From Gonocerus acuteangulatus (taxonomy: Eukaryota; Arthropoda; Insecta; Hemiptera; Coreidae): 64,000 nt of DNA. Location of the stretch: positions 40,516,836-40,580,835 of the forward strand of contig OX328125.1 of NCBI GenBank assembly GCA_946811695.1, in the 5' to 3' direction. Shown here one piece after another: positions 49,301 through 64,000 of this stretch. Under the pieces are notes generated by a model. It ran no database searches and was not told the origin of the DNA. It worked only from the letters and a program-made list of their open reading frames with translations. The number at the start of each line of letters is the position of its first letter. The stretch's first letter is position 1. Made by a program: the position numbers and the translations under genes.

Positions 49301-49643
49301 AAGGCTTTAATGTAAACAATTTTAGCTTAGAAAAATATTATAACTTGTAAAACTAACAATTTCAAAGTTTTAAGAACTTATTTCTCCGATTGGAATTGCC
49401 CCCATTTTTGAGCCTGTGAGAAAGCGAACAGACAAAAACATAAAAAGATACTTGAACCATCTTTATATTTGTGATCTATGAATAACGTGTTCACGTGAAT
49501 TGTGAACTTTTTTAATCGGTACTTCCAGATTGCCTCATGAGGCCAACCTCATAAGTGGGTTTCCTCCATATGGAGGGAAAAAGGAACCACACAAAAACCA
49601 TTTAACAAACTTTCAGATGATGAAATGCTCTGGTTTTGAGGTA
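49301..49643. other. Diverged copy of the 4762-5990 repeat, then unassigned DNA
   Basis: About 49340-49430 (AAAACTAACAATTTCAAAG ... TCCGATTGG.ATTGCCCC ... GAGAAAGCGAACAGACAAA) matches about 5045-5105. A short palindrome TTTCCTCCATATGGAGGGAAA lies at 49560-49580. No gene. Confidence 0.5.
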
Positions 49644-50090
49644 CAGTGGAACATGGATAATTCGAACTTGTCTTTAATTCGAATATTTCTCTCGGTCCCT
49701 AGAATTTAGGACATAAACAATGTAAAAAAATCGTAGTTAACTCAAATAAAATTTTGATAATTCGATTTTTTTTACGAGTCCTAGAATTCCACCCATCTTC
49801 ATCATTTCTTATTCAGTTATAAGTCAGTCAGTGCCTAGATCTGTATTGTTTGTGCCCTCAATTTCTGGTGTACAGTGCAGTTCAATGAGTTCTTGATTTA
49901 AGATGTCGAACCTAGAAGTTACAAAACTTTAATGTTTATTATGTATGCATTTTTTTTAAAATTAAAAAATGTGAAAATATGAAGTTCGATTTTTTAGCCC
50001 TTTATTTTCAAAAACTTTTGTAATTTGAATTTTGGATAATTCGAACTTTTTTATTGGCCCCTAGGGGTTCGAATTATCCAAGTTCTGCAG
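49644..50090. mobile_element. pogo/Tigger-like MITE
   Basis: Terminal inverted repeats CAGTGGAACATGGATAATTC and the inverse of CTGCAGAACTTGGATAATTC, with TA on both sides (49642-49643, 50091-50092). Further GATAATTCGAA copies lie inside. No transposase. The TIR style and TA target fit the pogo branch of Tc1/mariner. Confidence 0.8.
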
Positions 50091-50092
50091 TA

Positions 50093-50696
50093 ACACCAAA
50101 TAACACGTGGTGGGTTTATATGAAACTCAAGGACCCATGATGAACTTGTATTACACCACCATATTCTATTTTCAGACACAGGATCCTGTAGAAAAGAGCA
50201 CAAAGATCCTCTTGGTATTGGGAAATGATATGAAGGAAAATAGGATGTTAACATGCTAGCTGATTACTGTTGGGGGAAAGGGGCAGAAGAAAGTGAAATC
50301 CTACTTGGAGGACCATCAAAGAATAGACAAAAAGGTATCACAGGCAGGAAGTGTAAACATGAAATTATGTACCATTAAGGACAACTTTTTTGTTCAATTA
50401 TACAAATTTAATTGAAACAAAATATTGTGATGGAGATTGGGGGACTATAAATAATAATAGGCAGAGTGTAGTGTATATTAAAAGAACACCTGGCCTGGAA
50501 GGGAACAGTGATGAGAGGAGAGAGGCTAGGATTCTTCCAGGCTATATATAGGTAGGTAGGAATGGGAAATTGTGGGATGGTCGGTCCTGATGTTGAGCTG
50601 ACTAGTGGTCTGCCTGCCTTCCTGTTTATACTCTTTCTCACAATATTAATGTTTACATTACTGTTGTGCATTTTTAATGTACATTCCTCATGTTTT

Positions 50697-50734
<38 letters not shown>

Positions 50735-51000
50735 GCACACAATGGGCGGAGATGGAGGTCATACTTGGATTCAGCACCCTAAAAAACAAAATTTACTAAA
50801 ACATTTTCCACGAAGTTGATTTTCTTATTTTTTCAATCCTGCATAATTCTTTTTATAAATTCATAAAAACAAGAAGGTTGCATGCTCGTTACAAAGAAAT
50901 GCTTTTAAAAAGTTATGCCAGGAACTAGAGAATGGGGTACTGTATTTATGCTGTCATGGAATGCAATGAGAAAATTCTTAGGAGAATCAAGAAAAAAATG
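50093..51000. other. Intergenic DNA with a 33-nt poly(A)
   Basis: Poly(A) at about 50700-50732 follows a slightly GC-richer stretch (50500-50690), which could be a retroposed tail. No head or target duplication found. No gene. Confidence 0.4.
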
Positions 51001-52027
51001 TCTTTAATGTTTTTTAATTCTAACATTAACTCAGTTCTGTGAAACTAAAACAAAAAATATATCTGCCATTCTAAAAATAATACTTGTCATTTATTAAACT
51101 ATAAAAAACTTGAAAAATTATTTATAATTAAATATAAAATGTCCTACTATTGTTTTAAATGCTTTCTCACATTTCCTCATAATTACAGTCAATTAAACTG
51201 TAGATTTACGATGAACTTAATAGACAGAGCCTAAGAGCACCTACTGGGGCTTAATGATTGTATCCACTGTCATTTTTCTTTTTTTTTAATATTACATACT
51301 TTCATATTCTAACATAAAACATAAATTTTTAAAATGGACTGTACACATGCACAAATATACATAAACAAATTTTCAGTAAAAATTTGTATAATTTTCTGTA
51401 ATACTGTAATCAGTACAACTCACTTCACTTTTATATTCATATTTTGAAATATCTTTTTACAGAGTAATTACAATTTATTTTAAATCTCTAGAAGAAATAC
51501 GAAAAATTATCCTTAAATGAAGACAGGCTTACATTTAAGAAAATCTAATTACAGTAACTATCAATATTAAATACTATGTACAGCTTGATATCCACTTTAA
51601 CAGCGGCTAATTTCACGGCGTCAAAAATAAATGGCAAAATAACACTTATAAAATGCAGTTATCTCTCTAACATTTTTTTTTTTTTTAGACCAAAACAATA
51701 ATAAAAGGTGTCTAATCTATTAAGTAGCATTTTGAAATGAATAGCTTCACACAATAACATTGCATTGAAATAACTTTCACAATTTATGTAGAGTGCAAAT
51801 TGAGGGATGTCGCGCCGTCGACTACCCAACTTTTTAAGTATGAAAGCACAGGTAGATGAGTGCCAGTGAGAGACACAAGTCACATGTATAGTCCGGCATA
51901 GCGCACACATCAACAGATCTAGGACTCGTCAAGAGACAACAAATGGGAAAATTGTTGTGTCTCGGGTTGCACAGCCTGAGATGGGGGTGAGATGAGCCGT
52001 CGAACAGCTGGGCTCGAGAGCTTTGGC
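51001..52027 (-). other. Putative groucho 3' UTR
   Basis: It follows the groucho stop on the minus strand; AT-rich, no other gene. TTTATT (AATAAA on the minus strand) occurs near 51090 and 51475, so the 3' end is probably in this range. Confidence 0.4.
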
Positions 52028-58658
<6,631 letters not shown>

Positions 58659-59121
58659 CTAGAAAATAAAAAAGATACTTCCAATTTATACTTTATCAAA
58701 AATATTGAAGAAGGAAACCAATTGGACTCTGACCACTACGAGTTTCTGGAAATTAAATTGGGGGGGGGGAATTATTGATCCCTAATGTGAAGCATGCAAA
58801 CCTACTAACGTTTTGAAAATTACAGAATGCTAGCCTGAATACCCCAAGTCCCAATGAATGGAACTTTTTTCCCTTCTTATGAAGACTCGGACTGGAGTAT
58901 ACAGTGCACCATGCCTCCTTTGGTAGGTGATCTATCAGGAGTATTTCTGCATCTAGGCTCTCTCTCCTTAATGTTTTCTTTCTCTTTATTTGGTAGTAGC
59001 CTTGTTGCATTAATCAGAAGCAGTTCTCGGGTTTTTCTATTTTATTTTCCTATCAAAATGAACAATTACTGTCCTGTTTTTGATACTCTTAATCTGAACT
59101 TTGCTGTCTTTGTGCAACAAG

Positions 59122-59177
59122 AATTTCTTCGCTTTGAAAGTGAAGAATCTGAAGAAACTTTGCTTGAAGAGGACTAG
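59122..59177 (+). CDS. Candidate terminal exon, acidic C-terminus
   Basis: The acceptor CAACAAG follows CTTTGCTGTCTTTGTG. In the phase set by 57954-58008 it reads (E)FLRFESEESEETLLEED and TAG at 59175-59177. AATAAA at 59383-59388 fits a 3' UTR of about 200 bp. The joined tail would read ..NVLCKEFLRFESEESEETLL... The pair brackets groucho exon a on the other strand. Confidence 0.35.
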
Positions 59178-59382
59178 AGAAATATGTTACTCCTGTCAGC
59201 AGCCGACCTGTATGGAGTGCTCTAAAGAGTTTTACCGAAACTGTGCAAAGAATTAGGTTTTGAGAACCTGTTGCAAGATTTTTTTTGTTTTAATTTTTTT
59301 TTATAACAATTCTTTATATAAGCATAGACTAAACATTTAAGTTTTAATTTAATGTGTTTTTATAATAATTCATTTGATTTCA

Positions 59383-59388
59383 AATAAA
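59383..59388 (+). terminator. Possible poly(A) signal AATAAA
   Basis: A canonical hexamer 206 bp after the TAG of the candidate terminal exon at 59122-59177. Confidence 0.3.
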
Positions 59389-59399
59389 GAGTTTGATCA

Positions 59400-60890
59400 G
59401 AATTTGTTCAGAATGGCTCCTTCACACTAAAGCACATTTATTGGTTTTGACTTAGAAATTAGAAAAGCTATTTTTCTACCGAGAGCAAACCTCTAAGTCT
59501 AAAAATAGTTGATTAAGGAAATATTGAATAATTTAATAAAACACTCAATATCAAACATTCTCATCTATATGGATTTTAATGTAGCTCTTAATTTACATGG
59601 TAAAATTTCAACAACGGGTGTTTCTTATTGAAAATTTATTGAGGATTCTAAAATTGCTGTCGTTATTTACGATACATTAAACACAGTTTTCTTTAAACAA
59701 AAAACAAAAAAAAAAAGCAGAAGTTTTTAAAATAGGCAAAAGTTTGAGTAGTTCTGCTCCATTTTCAGATAGAAAGCTCATTTTTGTGTCATTGAACTAC
59801 AAATGAGGTACAGAATAAACCCCTAAAGTTATGACATCTCATTGCGGGACACCCTGTATATTGGCTCCTGTCACTGAGTAAGTCAGTCAAGTTATCACGT
59901 ATGTCGGATTTTTGTCTAAGTCTGCACTCCGTTAGTAAATATTTTTATCTATGATACAGGTATTTATACTGAGACTCAGACTAGCCTCATTACTGCCTTT
60001 TCTTCTGAAGTGTGGTAGCCACACATCTGGGTCATTATTGCTTAGACGGATTTATATAAATATAACACTCTTAGTTGGGTCATTTCATTTTCTATTTTAA
60101 GATATGAACTCTGGCAATTGCCTGCAGGAAGAGAACACAGGAAGATTAGCTTGAAAGTTTGTTGAAAAATTCTTAAATGAATTAATGTGTCAAAAAATTG
60201 TATTCTTTTCATTTCATTCATATATCATTTTCATTTTAAATTAACCAAAAAAACTAATAGCATTTAGGAACTTTTGTTGTTTAATTTATAAGAACTGTAA
60301 ATAACAATTACTTCCACCAGATTTCTCAGCAGGCGAACATGCAATATTATTGATATTATATTAACACTTCCATGCACTTAAATGATTTTAGCTTGAAAAT
60401 ATAATAATGTTAGATATAAAAAGCAGGAATTATTTACATGCTTTTCTTCTTTTATAGGGAGAATAATAGATCTTGCATATTTTTGGGCATCAAAGCAATG
60501 AACCATAGTTATAAGCACTTATTGGTTGATAAAAATTGAAAGAGGGACAGCAGTAAATTTATTTCAAATAAAAACAACATTTACTTTAAAAAATACGACT
60601 TCTTATATGATATGAATTTTATTAGAAAAAATGATGTTTGAATGTAAGATATGTAGCCACACAAAAGAAATGGATATTTTTTTTGGTTTACGAGTCCAGA
60701 AAATGAAATTCAGCTATGAATTAATAACGTTTACCTTAGAATAATACTATGATTTTTCTTTGTCTGAAACCACATTTAAATTTTTTTTAAAATAAATAAT
60801 ATTTTTAATAAAACCAATCTTATGGTTACCAATAATAATTGTTTCAATGATATCACTGTTATTTGTATATTAGTGAAATATGGGGAGTAG
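59400..60890. other. AT-rich DNA with a transposon end
   Basis: 59844-59861 (GCGGGACACCCTGTATA) matches the terminus of the 976-bp palindromic element at 3108-4083; its partner end was not found here. No groucho exon and no other gene seen. Confidence 0.45.
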
Positions 60891-60894
60891 TGAA

Positions 60895-61050
60895 AACTAT
60901 TTTTTAAACATGGCTGAGAGCACTCTGTGCCCATGGTTGTGATTATGACTCCCACAAAGTGAGGTAACTTTTCTTTCGAAGAGGGTGGTAACCTATAGAT
61001 AAAACTGTTCTCAAAATCTTTATAATTTATAAATGGATGGTAAAATTTAA
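60895..61050 (+). mobile_element. tRNA-derived SINE, family A (diverged, internally deleted)
   Basis: GAGAGCACTCTGTGCCCATG, GTGATTATGACTCCCAC, TTTTCTTTCGAAGAGGGTGG, TAACCTATAGATAAAACTGT and the TTATAAATGGATGG tail follow the family order, with the CATCACCCCTATCC part deleted. Confidence 0.65.
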
Positions 61051-61054
61051 ATAA

Positions 61055-61490
61055 AAAAATTCTTCTACAAATTTGTTGATAGTTGTAAATATTTTATGTC
61101 TCTCTACCTTCTCTTCAGAGACATAAAAAACACAATAAAGCCTCAACTAATAGCTGTCTTAGCTCATGGGGAAGAATTGTAAAATAAGAGGCAGTTGTTG
61201 ATCTATTGAAGAGGAATTCACTAACAGAGAAACGTAATACACAATAAAATGTGGTATATTTTCTACAATTTTTGCACATTATGTGGAGCAGGATACATTT
61301 TGTTTATGATGTCACTACCTGGCACAATTCAACAAAAAAATGTGTTTGTATTTCAACATGTCAGCGAATTGATAATTTAAGTACTTTAGCAAAGATTTCA
61401 TTTTGAAGCAATACTATCATAATTACTACAATGAATATGTGAAGTTTTTCTTATGTAGGCAGATGGCAAACAAAACAAAATTAATTAATT
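61055..61490. other. AT-rich DNA, no gene
   Basis: It holds a small inverted repeat, TTATGTCTCT..CTTCTCTTCAGAGACATAA (61093-61127). Otherwise nothing recognised. Confidence 0.45.
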
Positions 61491-61493
61491 AAG

Positions 61494-61538
61494 AAGTTCG
61501 TCAATTAGTTGCATCTTTAGATGCCTCTTCAGGAACTT
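61494..61538 (-). ncRNA. Hammerhead-like relic with intact stems I and II
   Basis: On the minus strand: AAGTTC, CTGAAGA, GGCATC-TAAA-GATGC, AACTAATTGAC, GAACTT. Stem I (AAGTTC/GAACTT) and stem II (GCATC/GATGC) are perfect, but the GAAA box is lost. An element-derived fossil; not expected to cleave. Confidence 0.4.
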
Positions 61539-62217
61539 AATACTAAACACAGACTAATGGGAGATAGGGAAATCTCCCACTACAAGAGCAAGGGCCATAT
61601 CATAACTGAAGATCACGTAATAAATTTTATTATTATTTCTATCTGTAGACAATTTTAATGTGCTTAATTTATTTTCCAATAAAATAATAAATATTTTATG
61701 CCTGTTCTTATTTAAAATCGTTTTCCTATTTTTTAAAACCTATATTTTCTTTTCTTTTATACAGCCTAATGGAGTGTAGGCAAAACTCCCATTATAAGGA
61801 AGGGCCAAGTCATAACTGAAAATCATCAACATGGCTTCAATCACCTATTTTAAAATATTGAAAGAGTCCGAATATAAAAACTGATTATTCTGAGGATTAA
61901 TAAATTGTTAATAATTATTCTTTTTTTTTACTCTAAAATTGAAAGACCATAGATAAAAAACAGAAACTTGATGAAATTTAAAATAAAATATACATATCAT
62001 AAACAACAGAAAAAAGATAGTAAATAAGAAAAGTTCTTATTCATTATTGTATAATGAATAAGAACTTATAATAATAACATTATAATAAGAAGAAGAACTC
62101 AACCTCAACTATAATAACATTTTTGAAAAGCTGCCCTATTTAATCCATTTATTCACTTAACAGGTGAAGTTCAACATATAAAACATATGAATTAATAAAT
62201 ATAATTTACTAATCACT

Positions 62218-62256
62218 ACTCAACTAGTTTCACATAATTAGCACCTCATCAGAAGC
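62218..62256 (-). ncRNA. Hammerhead-like motif, left arm
   Basis: Minus strand: GCTT, CTGATGA, GGTGCTAATTATGT (weak stem II), GAAA, CTAGTT, GAGT. The core boxes are perfect, GTT satisfies the cleavage rule and stem I forms with wobbles. Helix III is C-UA-G, as in the minimal type. Confidence 0.45.
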
Positions 62257-62309
62257 TTTACTTAAAACTATTTCTTTGCCTACTATTGCTGTAAATAGTT
62301 TTCAGTAAA

Positions 62310-62348
62310 GCTCCTAATGATGCACTAAAAGTGTGAAACTAGTTGAGC
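62310..62348 (+). ncRNA. Hammerhead-like motif, right arm
   Basis: GCTC, CTAATGA (core G replaced by A), TGCACTAAAAGTGT (good stem II), GAAA, CTAGTT, GAGC. Stem I is perfect. The core substitution should inactivate it. Confidence 0.45.
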
Positions 62349-62423
62349 AGTGATTAATAAATCATACCTATTAATTCACATGTTTTATTCGTTGAGCTTC
62401 ACCCTGATAAGTGAATAAATAAT

Positions 62424-63035
62424 AAAATTGTTTTTAATTCAATGATTAATCTTCTTGATTATTCAATTTTTATGTTTGGATAATAATTTAAAACAGCTTA
62501 TTGATGCCTTGATGATCTTCAGTTATGACGTGGCCTTTTAGCCCAAGAGCTAGCAACAAAAAGTAGTCTGATCGAACACCCGACTGGATTCAGGATAGTT
62601 TGGAATTTTTTTTTTTTATTACCAAGTTTGTGATGTTCGGAAATGGCAGCCAGATTATTTTTAATTACCAGGGAATGACTGAACACCCTCCTCAAAATTT
62701 GTATATAGCTTAACATTTAAGTATGTAAGGATAACGGAAAAATTACTCCAAGAAATTTTCCATGAGACAAGATCATGCAAGCGCATTGGAAAAGTAAGCC
62801 GGAAAATTGCTGCTTGGGGAAATGACCGAACATCCATCTTAAAATTTACATAAGCAATCTTTATGTATTAAATAAAGTAAATTCCAAAAGCCAGACATTT
62901 TGACTGGCACAGCAAGATGATTGCAAAAATCAAGACTCTCATTAGATATTCCCATAGTCCAGCCCTAGTTATCCAAACAGCTGCTATTTGCTTAACTGAC
63001 TAGCAAAAGTCTTGATCATACCAATAATCTTGCAG
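62424..63035. other. AT-rich DNA, no gene
   Basis: Nothing recognised. The minus-strand frame at 62519-62716 has no similarity to groucho or any known family. Confidence 0.45.
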
Positions 63036-63249
63036 TGTCTTAAGGTATGTACACACTGGTAGACATGTTATGCGATTTGTCTAGAGACGGTCTAGGCCAG
63101 AGACGTACACTTGTTCTATAGACACCGATCTTTGTCTTGTCTCGTGTTCACACTATGATGTGAACATTTTAGTCTCGTCTTCACAGCCGATCATGGAGGA
63201 CACTTTTTTGTGCATTGAGTGCGTGTTTAGCAATAATTATAATTATTAC

Positions 63250-63293
63250 GGGGAGACCCCTTCACTAATGATTATTAGTGAAGGTGTCTCCCC
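63250..63293. repeat. 20-bp-arm palindrome at the SINE 5' junction
   Basis: GGGGAGACCCCTTCACTAAT, GATT, ATTAGTGAAGGTGTCTCCCC: perfect but for one mismatch. The right arm is the target duplication plus the SINE start. The left arm is its inverse and is not part of a normal SINE insertion. Confidence 0.85.
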
Positions 63294-63464
63294 GTGGTCA
63301 AGTGGCTAACGCCTTAGATTCTCTTGTAGGAGATGATAGGTTCAATACCCACTGGCGGCAAGAATTGTCTCATCTCATGGCTCGTTGAGAAAGTTCTTGG
63401 CTGCGCCCTGGATGTCGGTGCTAATGGCCCAGATGTCGATGCGCCATATTAAAAAAAAAAAAAA
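63285..63464 (+). mobile_element. tRNA-derived SINE, family B (full length)
   Basis: It is bounded by a near-perfect 11-bp duplication ATTAGTGAAGG / ATTAGTGAAAG (63274-63284, 63465-63475). The head CCGTGGTCAAGTGGCTAACG is a leucine/serine-tRNA-like A box. GATAGGTTCAATACCCACT is the B box. The tail is CGGTGCTAATGGCCCAGATG, TCGATGCGCC and poly(A). Tails of this family occur at 14268, 41148, 46089 and 49248. Confidence 0.85.
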
Positions 63465-64000
63465 ATTAGTGAAAGAATGCAAAAACGTAAACGTTGATGG
63501 ACGCACAAAGTACTTTCAGAAGGACCTAGCTCCGGTAATGGACTATTAAATAAATAAAGATTGGAAGATGCTATGGGTTTCAAGAATTTCACCCGGCTTT
63601 TAACACTGCATTTTTTAGCAAGTTAAGACTCATTCACGAGCCTCGTGTTTTTGTAATCGGGTTTTGTGACGTCCCACAAACAATACAAATACTGGTAATC
63701 TTCAATTAATTTTAAAACTTTATGGTTTGTACACTTGTTTAAACAGAAGAAAACAAAACACAATAACGAAGATGTACTCTGCTCGGAAGCTAGAGAAAGA
63801 CTGGGATATGTCTCACCTCTCACCGAGACGCCGAGTGAAGTCCACACTGTCTAAATGTTGCACAACATGTCTAACGTTGCACCCGGTCTCCCATTCCACT
63901 CCGGAGACCTTAGACCTGAGATTTTTGGTCTCGCAACAAGCCCATAGACAGGGTCTCGTCTATAGACATGTCTACGTAGACATCCTGACACCACCTGAGA

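Larger units (their letters stand above)
62146..62423. repeat. Inverted repeat of about 120-bp arms carrying two hammerhead-like motifs
   Basis: Arms about 62146-62268 and about 62294-62423 are diverged inverse copies (AACTAGTTTCAC ... AAGCTTTACT against AGTAAAGCTC ... GTGTGAAACTAGTT) with a spacer of about 25 bp. The arrangement parallels 2391-3030: two terminal copies, tail to tail, each with a hammerhead-like motif. Confidence 0.65.
63040..64000. mobile_element. Possible PIF/Harbinger-like element (right end at or beyond window edge)
   Basis: The left end GTACACACTGGTAGACATGT is echoed inversely near the right edge by CTATAGACATGTCTACGTAG. Many AGACAT and GGTCTCG/TCTAGAGAC motifs lie near both ends. 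A short + strand frame (63193) starts MEDTFLCIECVFSNN. After the SINE that splits it, it continues LVKECKNVNVDGRTKYFQKD, LAPVMDY and stop, reminiscent of a degraded transposon accessory ORF. The class is a guess from terminal style. Confidence 0.4.

Noticed and set aside
58753..59177. Long open frames on both strands as whole genes
   Set aside because: Neither the minus frame (58753-59010) nor the full plus frame (58854-59177) looks like protein. Only the last part of the plus frame (59122-59177) has exon character and is listed separately.
63285..63360. tRNA-Leu/Ser gene
   Set aside because: The tRNA-like head continues into a SINE body with a poly(A) tail and target duplications, and the acceptor stem does not close.

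Overview
The window looks like arthropod, probably insect, nuclear DNA: AT-rich, intron-rich, full of (TA)n microsatellites, poly(A)/poly(T) runs and transposon relics. It carries one complete conserved gene and the 3' half of a second. A hemipteran-like genome is possible, but I cannot fix the species from sequence alone.

Gene 1 (+ strand, 8397-30518, nine coding exons, 503 aa) is an hnRNP M homologue (Drosophila rumpelstiltskin). It has three RRMs, a basic RG/GGG-rich N-terminus and an Ala/Gly/Ser/Leu-rich linker before RRM3. A phase-compatible exon at 20155-20372 ends in a stop and would give a 399-aa isoform without RRM3. Gene 2 (- strand, 58658 down to 52028, six exons) is the C-terminal 352 residues of Groucho/TLE: the end of the SP region and the whole WD40 propeller. 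Its N-terminal exons are not visible and should lie beyond the right edge. Both are nuclear regulators: gene 1 binds RNA, gene 2 is a transcriptional corepressor. Nothing in the sequence links them functionally.

Layout: 1-8280 is intergenic, with a hAT element (1306-4320, TSD TGCAGTAT) that holds three palindromic insertions, dispersed repeats and a 145-bp tandem repeat. 8285-31120 is gene 1. Its introns hold two MITEs, a tRNA-derived SINE, a nested stack (mariner < SINE < hAT < non-LTR retrotransposon, 13338-17375), a mariner split by a hAT (22791-25255), a 124-bp tandem repeat and a 168-bp-arm inverted repeat. 31140-51000 is mostly featureless AT-rich DNA. It contains a Penelope-like retroelement (33573-35250, - strand), mariner relics, a 3.2-kb near-perfect tandem duplication (42951-49300), a pogo-like MITE and a few weak exon-like islands. 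51000-58658 is gene 2 with SINE and hAT insertions. 57954-59388 holds a possible + strand 3' gene end interleaved with groucho. 59400-64000 holds SINEs, an inverted repeat with hammerhead-like motifs and a Harbinger-like element split by a SINE.

The most interesting theme is a scattered set of hammerhead-ribozyme-like motifs. One contains the stop codon of the Penelope-like ORF in its stem II loop. Several others sit in inverted or orphan repeats with no coding sequence beside them.
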